This document shows positions 57,261-64,000 of a DNA stretch of 64,000 nt, in pieces. The stretch's first letter is position 1; each line of letters begins with the position of its first letter. Below the pieces are notes generated by a model. It made no database searches, was not told where the DNA came from, and was given only the letters and a program-made list of their open reading frames with translations. Source of the stretch: an uncultured Spirochaetota bacterium (GTDB taxonomy: Bacteria; Spirochaetota; Spirochaetia; JAFGXN01); NCBI GenBank assembly GCA_944390005.1, contig CALXOJ010000003.1, positions 1-64,000 of the forward strand, given 5' to 3'. The translations under genes and the position numbers were made by a program.

Positions 57261-57350
57261 GAGCGGCACGGCGGGAGCCGCAAGGCTGCCTGCCGTCAGG
57301 CAGGCCGTGCCCGCCGTCGACGCGGTGCGCGCTCGGCGCGCACGCGCCCA
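57256..57350. repeat. GC-rich multi-hairpin element (right of the repeat array)
   Basis: The element has a 7-base-pair hairpin GCCTGCC-GTCA-GGCAGGC (57288-57305) and an 8-base-pair hairpin GTGCGCGC-TCG-GCGCGCAC (57325-57343). GGCACGG and CCGTGCC flank the first. It is sharply more GC-rich than the AT-rich array it adjoins, and like the element at 55091 it bounds the Rpn island. Confidence 0.55.
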
Positions 57351-57361
57351 AAAGAAGAGTC

Positions 57362-57390
57362 TTGTTTATTCGGAAAATGTGTGATAAAGT
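57362..57390 (+). promoter_or_regulatory. Candidate ispG promoter, possibly leaderless
   Basis: TTGTTT (57362-57367) and TAAAGT (57385-57390) are separated by 17 bases. The ATG at 57396 is five bases after the -10 box and lacks a Shine-Dalgarno. The -10 box is weak (4 of 6). Confidence 0.4.
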
Positions 57391-57395
57391 GAAGT

Positions 57396-58430
57396 ATGGT
57401 ACGTTGTGTTTCGGTCGGCGATGTAAAAATCGGCGGCGGCGCGCCGGTTTCGGTGCAGACAATGGGAAAACTGCCTCTGCGGCGGGAGAATACGGAGGCG
57501 CTGCTCTCGGAAATGCGTGAGCTCAAAACGCTGGGCTGCCGCCTGATTCGCTTTGCGGTGCCGGATGAGGAGTCTTTGGAGCCGCTGAGGATCATCTGCG
57601 CGGCGGCTGTGATGCCGGTTGTCGCCGATATCCATTTCGATTATCGGTTGGCGTTGGGCGCGGTGAAGGCGGGAGCAGCAAAGATCCGTATTAATCCGGG
57701 AAATATCGGCGGAGAGGAGCGAGTAGCGGCGGTGCTGCACGCGTGCACCGACGCAGGCGTGCCGATTCGCGTCGGCATCAACGGCGGTTCGCTGCCGGTG
57801 CATTTACGCGAGCTGGATAAGGTGTCGGCGGCGTTGGAAGCAGCGGGAGAGGAGGCCGATATTTTGGAAAAGTACGGTTTCCGCAATGCGGTGTTTTCCT
57901 TAAAATTGTCAGATCCTCAAAAAACGGTGGAGGCTAACCGCCGATTCAGGAAGCAGTGGGATTATCCGCTGCACATCGGCGTAACGGAAGCAGGACCGTT
58001 GATTCCATCGGTGATTCGAAGCACCTTGGCGTTTTCGACTCTTTTGAATGAAGGCATCGGGGAGACAGTGCGGGTTTCCGTTTCGGGAAGCTGCCGTGAC
58101 GAGGTGATGTGCGGCATTGAAATTCTGCGCGCCTGCGGAAAGGGCGGCGGTCCGCGTTTAGTGTCGTGTCCGAAGTGCGGCCGTGCGCGGTTTGACTCAG
58201 ACAACCGCTTCGCTGCTCAGGTACAGGAGCTTCTTTACCGCTGCGATAAGCCGATTACGGTAGCGGTGATGGGCTGCGAGGTGAACGGTCCTTTGGAGGC
58301 GGCGGACGCCGATATTGGGTTAACCGGCGCCGGAAACGCTATACTCTTTTATAAAAAAGGCCGATTATATAAAAAAACGGACAAAGCAAACGCTTTGTCG
58401 TTGCTGACAGAGGAGATTGAAAAGTTTTGA
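57396..58430 (+). CDS. ispG: 4-hydroxy-3-methylbut-2-enyl diphosphate synthase (IspG/GcpE)
   Basis: The 344-residue product has the TIM-barrel start VSVGDVKIGGGAPVSVQTM, then PVVADIHFDYRLAL and AKIRINPGNIGGEERV. The C-terminal iron-sulfur domain has the cysteine ligands in SCPKCGRARFD and VAVMGCEVNGPLEAADADIG. It converts methylerythritol cyclodiphosphate to HMBPP in the non-mevalonate isoprenoid pathway. It is slightly shorter than E. coli IspG (372) but has all motifs. Its stop overlaps the next gene by four bases. Confidence 0.95.
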   Translation: MVRCVSVGDVKIGGGAPVSVQTMGKLPLRRENTEALLSEMRELKTLGCRLIRFAVPDEESLEPLRIICAAAVMPVVADIHFDYRLALGAVKAGAAKIRINPGNIGGEERVAAVLHACTDAGVPIRVGINGGSLPVHLRELDKVSAALEAAGEEADILEKYGFRNAVFSLKLSDPQKTVEANRRFRKQWDYPLHIGVTEAGPLIPSVIRSTLAFSTLLNEGIGETVRVSVSGSCRDEVMCGIEILRACGKGGGPRLVSCPKCGRARFDSDNRFAAQVQELLYRCDKPITVAVMGCEVNGPLEAADADIGLTGAGNAILFYKKGRLYKKTDKANALSLLTEEIEKF

Positions 58431-59503
58431 AACAGATTCTTTTGACTTTCATGCTCGCTCTTTCCTGCAGTGCTTTTGCACAAAACGATCCGATTTGGAT
58501 GCAGTTGGAACGGGGAAAGAGTTTTTTTGCCAAGGGAGATTACGGCAACGCGATGATCTGTTTTCGTAAATGTCCTGCGGTAGAGAACATTACGGCGACT
58601 TCGTTGCCGGAACGGTTGCCGAAAGCGGATGTGCAAACGCTTCGCGAACAAATTGACAACGATACCGACGCGGCATTTTTTGAAACAACCTTGGTTGAAG
58701 AGGAATTTTTCTTCCGTGTTAAAAGCGATTTATCTGAGTTTGATCGTATCCGTCTGGCAAACCTTTTTCAGGAGTACGAATATCAGCCGAAGATTCCCGA
58801 AGCGTATGTTATGATGGCTCGCATTTCCGAAATTGAAGGGGAGACGGAGTTGGCTGAAAGGTATTACCGAATTGCATTGGAGCAGACCGAGGCGTTTGGT
58901 GCCGATTCGTCAATTTACGAAATTTATTATCTCCTGATCGAGTTGTATATCAACGCCGGTGATCCCGAAAAAGCGGCGGCTGCTTTTGAAGAGCTCAACG
59001 CGTACAACGATTTTCTGAATTCGGAAGAGGGTAAACAGTTTGTCGAAGATATTTACTCCTCTTTTAAGAAAAACGGTTTGGATAAAACAATGGAGCTTTA
59101 TCGACGAACAGGCGACTCTTTTTTAAAGGCGTATAGGTTGGCGGGCAACCGCAGTGTTGAGGTCGGTGATTACGAAGCTGCCGTGCGTTCGTATTTGCTG
59201 AATATTGTTGTCGCCTTGAGCGTTTTAATGGAAGAACTGCCGAATGTCTCGTTTGGAACGAAAATCGGTTCCGTCGAGGGGGTTTTAGCCGAGTCTTTGA
59301 AAAACGATTACATGGTCCGTTTTATCGAATCGGTTGATTTGTTTGGAACTTTCTGCGAATTGGGAGAAGCGTTGGCGCAAATCGGCGACTGGCAGAACGC
59401 GCAAAACTTTTTCTGGCTGACGGCGCAATACGCCCTTCAATCGGAAGAGAGGGAGAGAGCGTCTGCCCGTTGGAATGAAATTGCAGGCGAAAAAATCGGT
59501 TGA
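58427..59503 (+). CDS. Exported TPR-type protein
   Basis: The best start is TTG at 58427, overlapping the ispG stop (TTGA), with AGGAG about 11 bases before. The product then begins with a signal peptide, [18 protein letters not shown]. The 358-residue product is helical with TPR-like pairs ([58 protein letters not shown]). TPR proteins of this kind mediate protein contacts in the periplasm. I do not recognise a specific family. Confidence 0.78.
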   Translation: MKQILLTFMLALSCSAFAQNDPIWMQLERGKSFFAKGDYGNAMICFRKCPAVENITATSLPERLPKADVQTLREQIDNDTDAAFFETTLVEEEFFFRVKSDLSEFDRIRLANLFQEYEYQPKIPEAYVMMARISEIEGETELAERYYRIALEQTEAFGADSSIYEIYYLLIELYINAGDPEKAAAAFEELNAYNDFLNSEEGKQFVEDIYSSFKKNGLDKTMELYRRTGDSFLKAYRLAGNRSVEVGDYEAAVRSYLLNIVVALSVLMEELPNVSFGTKIGSVEGVLAESLKNDYMVRFIESVDLFGTFCELGEALAQIGDWQNAQNFFWLTAQYALQSEERERASARWNEIAGEKIG

Positions 59504-59518
59504 ATTTCTCTTTTTATA

Positions 59519-59547
59519 TGGAAACATCTCTTTGTTATCTGTATAAT
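59519..59547 (+). promoter_or_regulatory. uvrA promoter; near-leaderless start
   Basis: A perfect TATAAT (59542-59547) lies 17 bases after TGGAAA (59519-59524, weak). The ATG at 59557 is nine bases after the -10 box, leaving a leader of at most about three bases and no ribosome site. I see no LexA-type box. Confidence 0.55.
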
Positions 59548-59556
59548 AAGAGTATA

Positions 59557-62391
59557 ATGGATAAAATAGTCATTAAGGGCGCTTCTCAGCATAATTTGAA
59601 ACATGTTGATTTAGAGTTGCCCCGTAATCAATTAATTGTCATTTCCGGTGTTAGCGGAAGCGGAAAGTCTTCGCTGGCATTTGATACTATCTTCGCTGAG
59701 GGGCAGCGCCGTTATGTCGAATCGTTGTCGGCGTATGCCCGCCAATTTTTGGGACGTTTAGATAAACCGGAAGTCGATTACATAGAAGGTCTCTCTCCGG
59801 CTGTCAGTATCGAACAAAAAACGACGCACAAAAATCCCCGTTCAACAGTTGGGACGGTTACTGAAATTTACGACTATTATCGGCTCCTGTTTGCCCGAAT
59901 CGGAATTCCGCATTGTCCGCAGTGCGGACGGGAAATTCGCGAGCAGTCGGTTGATCAAATTGTCGATATTGTGCTCTCTTATCCCGAAGGCACCCGCTTG
60001 ATTGTGGCGGCTCCTGTTGTGATGGGGCGGAAGGGAGAGTTTAAGAAGATTTTTACCGACGCCGCCGATTCGGGATTTGTTCGTGTGCGTGTCGACGGGG
60101 AAGTCCGTCTTCTTTCCGAAGAAATCGAGCTGGATAAAAAGCAGAAACACGATATCGACATCATCGTTGATCGGATTGTTTTGTCTCTTGAAGCGCGCCA
60201 TCGGACGGCGGAATCGATCGAAACGGCGTTGTCGCTGACGGATGGGATTGTGAAAATCGACTTCGGAAACGGGGAAGAGAGTCGCTTTTTTTCGCAAAAG
60301 TCAGCGTGCGTTCACTGCGGAATCAGTTTGCCGGAGCTGCAGCCGCGGTTGTTTTCGTTCAACAATCCTTACGGGGCGTGTCCGGAGTGTGCGGGACTCG
60401 GTATGACGATGGATTTCGCTCCGGAGCTGGTGGTTCCCGATGAGACGCTGTCGTTGGAGAATGGCGCTGTTGTTCCGGGGAAAGATTCGCAATGGTTGAA
60501 AGCGTGGCTGACGGTTCTTTCAGACGAGTACGGTTTTTCAATGAAGACCCCGTTCGGCGAACTGCCGCCGGAAATCCGAAAAAAATTGCTTTACGGCGAC
60601 AGTCGGCCGTTGAAGGTATCTTTTATTTCCCGTCACCGTCACTCCCGCGTCGAATACAACGAACCGTTTCCCGGCATCATTCCCGATTTGCGCCGCCGCT
60701 ACTACGAACCGGGGCAGTATGCCAATGTGAAGTCTTGGTACGAACAGTTTATGCGCAGCGAAGTCTGTTCCAGCTGCGGCGGTCGTCGTCTGCGGCCGGA
60801 AGCGTTGGCGGTTACCGTCGGCGGTATGAATATTCACGAACTTTGCCGGCTGTCGGTGGAAAAATCGGCGGCATTTTTTGATCGGCTTCAGCTGAGCGAA
60901 ACCGAAGAGAAAATCAGCGTCCAGATTTTAAAAGAAATCCGCGAACGGCTGCTTTTTTTGAATAATGTCGGACTCGGTTATTTGACGTTGGAGCGAAGTG
61001 CCGGCACCCTTTCCGGCGGAGAGGCGCAGCGTATTCGTTTGGCGACGCAAATCGGTTCGCATTTAACGGGGGTTTTGTACGTTCTCGATGAACCGTCCAT
61101 TGGATTGCATCAGCGGGACAATCAAAAGTTGATCGATTCGTTGAAGGCCTTGCGCGATATCGGCAATACACTGATTGTTGTCGAACATGATGAGCAGACT
61201 CTGCTGGAGGCCGATTACCTGGTTGATTTGGGACCGGGAGCCGGCGTCAACGGCGGGCGCGTCGTTGCGCAGGGAACACCGTTGGAGGTGATGCAGGTTC
61301 CCGAAAGTTTGACGGGGTGTTACCTGAATGGAACGCTCCGCATTGAATCGCACCGTCCGCGCCGCAAAGGAAACGGCCGCTTTTTAACGATTGTCGGCGC
61401 TGCCGAAAACAATCTGAAGAACATAGACGTTTCCGTTCCGCTGGGAACGTTTACGGTGATTACCGGCGTTTCCGGATCGGGGAAATCGAGTTTATTGGAA
61501 TCGATTCTCTATCCCGCTTTGAGCAACCGACTCAATAAAACCCGTTTGCGCACCGGCGCCTTCACCCGTATTGACGGAACGGAATTTGTCGATAAGGTCA
61601 TCAACATCGACCAAAGTCCGATCGGTCGAACTCCACGCTCAAATCCGGCTACCTACGTCGGTTTTTTTACCGAAATCCGCGATTTGTTTGCCTCTTTGCC
61701 CGAGTCGAAAGCGCGCGGCTACAAGCCGGGGCGTTTTTCATTCAACGTCAGCGGCGGGCGCTGCGAAAACTGCAGCGGTGATGGTGTCAACACAATCGAA
61801 ATGCACTTTCTCCCGGACGTTCATATCACTTGCGACGTCTGCAAAGGGAAGCGGTACAATCGGGAAACACTCGAAATTCGATACAAAGGAAAAAACATCA
61901 GTGATATTCTGGAGATGACGGTGGCTGAAGCGCTTGCGTTTTTCGAAAAACATCCGGCGCTTCACCGGAAAATCGGCACACTTTCGGATGTCGGATTGGA
62001 TTACATTCGACTGGGGCAGTCGGCGCTTACTTTTTCGGGCGGAGAGGCGCAGCGAATCAAACTGGCGTCTGAACTGATTAAAAAGTCGACGGGCAACACG
62101 GTTTACATCATCGACGAACCGACGACGGGACTGCACTTTGCCGATGTCAAAAAACTGCTGGAGATTCTGCAGCTTTTGGCAGATCGCGGCAATACGGTCA
62201 TTCTCATTGAGCATAATTTGGACGTTATTAAGCAGGCCGATTGGATTATCGATTTGGGGCCGGAAGGCGGCGACGGAGGCGGCCGTTTAGTGGCTTGCGG
62301 AACGCCGGAAGAGCTGACTGCGGTGAACGAGTCTTATACAGGGTTTTATCTTAAACAAATTTTCGACAAGGAGAGAACAGCTGAAATTTGA
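59557..62391 (+). CDS. uvrA: Excinuclease ABC subunit A
   Basis: From 59557 the product is 944 residues, the normal UvrA length. It begins [20 protein letters not shown]. The first ATPase has [20 protein letters not shown]. Zinc-finger cysteines follow (CPQC near residue 120, CVHC, CPEC). The signature [16 protein letters not shown] precedes [14 protein letters not shown]. The second ATPase has [16 protein letters not shown], the zinc finger CENC...[10 protein letters not shown] and [15 protein letters not shown]. It is the damage-recognition ATPase of nucleotide-excision repair. Nineteen extra in-frame codons upstream lie in the promoter. It overlaps the lptD start. Confidence 0.96.
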   Translation: MDKIVIKGASQHNLKHVDLELPRNQLIVISGVSGSGKSSLAFDTIFAEGQRRYVESLSAYARQFLGRLDKPEVDYIEGLSPAVSIEQKTTHKNPRSTVGTVTEIYDYYRLLFARIGIPHCPQCGREIREQSVDQIVDIVLSYPEGTRLIVAAPVVMGRKGEFKKIFTDAADSGFVRVRVDGEVRLLSEEIELDKKQKHDIDIIVDRIVLSLEARHRTAESIETALSLTDGIVKIDFGNGEESRFFSQKSACVHCGISLPELQPRLFSFNNPYGACPECAGLGMTMDFAPELVVPDETLSLENGAVVPGKDSQWLKAWLTVLSDEYGFSMKTPFGELPPEIRKKLLYGDSRPLKVSFISRHRHSRVEYNEPFPGIIPDLRRRYYEPGQYANVKSWYEQFMRSEVCSSCGGRRLRPEALAVTVGGMNIHELCRLSVEKSAAFFDRLQLSETEEKISVQILKEIRERLLFLNNVGLGYLTLERSAGTLSGGEAQRIRLATQIGSHLTGVLYVLDEPSIGLHQRDNQKLIDSLKALRDIGNTLIVVEHDEQTLLEADYLVDLGPGAGVNGGRVVAQGTPLEVMQVPESLTGCYLNGTLRIESHRPRRKGNGRFLTIVGAAENNLKNIDVSVPLGTFTVITGVSGSGKSSLLESILYPALSNRLNKTRLRTGAFTRIDGTEFVDKVINIDQSPIGRTPRSNPATYVGFFTEIRDLFASLPESKARGYKPGRFSFNVSGGRCENCSGDGVNTIEMHFLPDVHITCDVCKGKRYNRETLEIRYKGKNISDILEMTVAEALAFFEKHPALHRKIGTLSDVGLDYIRLGQSALTFSGGEAQRIKLASELIKKSTGNTVYIIDEPTTGLHFADVKKLLEILQLLADRGNTVILIEHNLDVIKQADWIIDLGPEGGDGGGRLVACGTPEELTAVNESYTGFYLKQIFDKERTAEI

Positions 62392-64000
62392 CCTCCGATT
62401 TGGATTGATTTTCTGCTTTCTGATTCTCTCTTTGTCCGTTTTAGCGCAAACAGCCGCCGAATCTCAGCCAGGCACAACGGCTGCGGATGAAACGTCGACT
62501 GCCGCGGCTTCCGAAACGGCTGATTCGGCAGCGCAGAATGACGCCGAAGCGCCGACTCAGACGGAAGATGCGGAAACCGATGAATTTGCCGAAGAGGAGT
62601 CGCTGCTTTCGGAGACGCTGAAAAAAGACATTGAGTCGGCGAGTTATTATGAGCTGCAAAATTGGTGCATGCGGCTGAGGCTGCAGGATACGGGGTCGGC
62701 CTCCGAATTGCGTTCGCGGCTGACCGAGTACTATCAGGCTTCTGGAGAGGGAATTTCCGGCGGCGGCAGCGGTGAAAAGATCACCATTGACAATGCTGAA
62801 GCGACGCAGTATTTCGAAATCGAACAAATCGACGAATCTTATGTCCGTCTTATCGGCAACGTTTCCATTCTGTTGGAGGATTCGAAAACCGGTTCAACGC
62901 ATCAAATCCGAGCCGATAACATTTTATTCAATCAAAAACAGAAGTACATTACAGCAATCGGAAACGTCCGCTATGAACGCAAATCAGGTGATTCAACAGA
63001 TATTTTCAGCGGAGAGAGTCTGACATTCGATATCGAAGATTGGGAAGGCGTGATTTTTCGCGGCGTGACGCAGAAAGATCAGGAGGTTGAAGAGGGCGAT
63101 ACGTCGACATTCTATTACACCGGCGATCGGATTATCAAAAACAAAGACAATAACATCACCATGGAAAACGGCGTCATTACTTCGGTTTCCAACCTGGAAG
63201 ATCCTTATTTTTCCGTTTCTGCCGACAAAATTTGGATTTTAGGACCGGGGGAGTGGGCTGTCAAAAACATGACTTTGCGCGTCGGTTACGTGCCGCTGCT
63301 TTATTTCCCGTATTTTCTGTATTGGGGTGATCATATCTTTTTCAATCCGAATTTCGGAACCGATACGGAAAAAGGGTCGTTTATGCAGACGACAACCTAT
63401 CTTCTTGGCTCCAAAACCGAAGAGGACGACAATACATTCAGTTTTATGGATTACAACAGCGACTCTTCCGATTACGAGAAGAAAATCAACGGTCTGTTTC
63501 TTGCTAACGTCAAAAAAGACCCCGATGCGGAGGAGACCGAAGCTCAAAAATTGAAAAAAAAACTGGAATCAAACGAGAGTTTTACAAAAATTTACTTTGA
63601 CGTCTATCCGACTTACGGTCTGTTTGCCGGAATTACCGGCGAGTTGAAACAGATTGAACAGCTAAAGGAACTGAATTACTTCTTCGCGCTCGGTTTGCGG
63701 CCGATTGCGACCAATGAGAATTTTTTCTATTTAAAAGATACAACTCCTGATGTCGAGAATGAAGCGGATAAAGTTTATTTGTACAAGCCGTTTTATCAGC
63801 AGTCATATCTGTTCGATAAGGCGCTGCCGTTTCGGTTTAAGTCGGAATTCGATATGACCGTATCGGATACGGGGTACAACATCCGACTGAAGATGCCGTA
63901 TTATTCGGATAAGGACTTTGAAGTCGATTACCTCTCCAAGCGAAAAGAGACGTTTGACTGGAAAGGTTTGATCGGTTTGAGTGAAGAGGATGATACGACC
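62381..64000 (+). CDS. lptD: LPS-assembly protein LptD/OstA-like (3' truncated by the window edge)
   Basis: An open frame of 540 codons runs to the window end. AAGGAG (62368-62373) is seven bases before a CTG at 62381. Read as the start, this gives [22 protein letters not shown], a complete signal peptide. No ATG, GTG or TTG in frame fits as well (a TTG at 62402 is the next option). After an Ala/Glu/Thr-rich linker comes a SAP-like helical segment ([20 protein letters not shown]). The OstA-like domain has [13 protein letters not shown] and [13 protein letters not shown]. The LptD core has [20 protein letters not shown]. It should insert lipid or glycolipid at the outer membrane. The frame overlaps uvrA by 11 bases. 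Confidence 0.85.
   Translation, partial: MKFDLRFGLIFCFLILSLSVLAQTAAESQPGTTAADETSTAAASETADSAAQNDAEAPTQTEDAETDEFAEEESLLSETLKKDIESASYYELQNWCMRLRLQDTGSASELRSRLTEYYQASGEGISGGGSGEKITIDNAEATQYFEIEQIDESYVRLIGNVSILLEDSKTGSTHQIRADNILFNQKQKYITAIGNVRYERKSGDSTDIFSGESLTFDIEDWEGVIFRGVTQKDQEVEEGDTSTFYYTGDRIIKNKDNNITMENGVITSVSNLEDPYFSVSADKIWILGPGEWAVKNMTLRVGYVPLLYFPYFLYWGDHIFFNPNFGTDTEKGSFMQTTTYLLGSKTEEDDNTFSFMDYNSDSSDYEKKINGLFLANVKKDPDAEETEAQKLKKKLESNESFTKIYFDVYPTYGLFAGITGELKQIEQLKELNYFFALGLRPIATNENFFYLKDTTPDVENEADKVYLYKPFYQQSYLFDKALPFRFKSEFDMTVSDTGYNIRLKMPYYSDKDFEVDYLSKRKETFDWKGLIGLSEEDDTT

Overview
The window reads as one continuous chromosomal stretch from a treponeme-like spirochaete. The GC content is moderate, somewhat under 50% by eye. 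The assignment rests on several things. uvrA is followed directly by lptD, which I recall as the Treponema pallidum arrangement. The phosphofructokinase carries the pyrophosphate-type signature. There are many small lipoproteins and FN3-type surface proteins with loose lipoboxes. A PD-(D/E)XK Rpn-type nuclease sits in an intergenic island. The species cannot be named from sequence alone.

Layout. 1-6143: a truncated gene, tlyA, a GerMN-domain membrane protein (minus), then the run ptsI-der-tyrS. 6140-12306 (minus): hom-glgP, a solute-binding-like lipoprotein coupled to a 61-residue Cys-containing protein, ung, and an initiator tRNA. 12427-21687: five consecutive genes for secreted or lipid-anchored proteins (FN3 repeats, a CBM-like region, an M30-like metallopeptidase), two of which share an unrecognised C-terminal module. 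21779-29031: clpB, an M15 peptidase, and a redox trio (CrtI-like FAD enzyme, SDR, double flavodoxin-like protein). 29114-35953: an OmpA-like protein, proC-proA-proB, gdhA, and a lipoprotein/LysM pair. 36087-48044: a sugar-use region with an exported LacZ-type GH2, a PAP2 phosphatase, a second exported GH2, a sodium/solute symporter, and the operon pfp, PIG-L deacetylase, glk. 48102-51781: rpsF-ssb-rpsR-rplI-dnaB. 51729-55040 (minus): rseP and a WD40-like exported protein. 55041-57395: an accessory island with an Rpn nuclease, an extra copy of its C-terminal segment, a tandem-repeat array and GC-rich hairpin elements. 57396-64000: ispG, a TPR-type exported protein, uvrA and the start of lptD.

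Two signals stand out. First, in the Rpn island the last 83 codons of the nuclease can be read from an internal ATG with its own Shine-Dalgarno-like sequence. This segment is present a second time downstream as a free-standing 79-codon ORF. The nine base substitutions between the copies are all synonymous, and the only other difference is a 12-base in-frame deletion. This matches the published idea, recalled from memory, of Rpn toxins carrying an intragenic small antitoxin, but here the small gene is duplicated. Second, several genes (ptsI, the secreted FN3 gene, the OmpA-like gene, proC, uvrA, possibly ispG) have a sigma-70-type promoter with a 17-base spacer whose -10 box ends only 5-9 bases before the start codon, with no usable Shine-Dalgarno. 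This suggests leaderless mRNAs alongside conventional leadered genes.

Many starts given here differ from the longest possible ORF. They were chosen from Shine-Dalgarno sites, promoter positions, signal peptides and overlaps.
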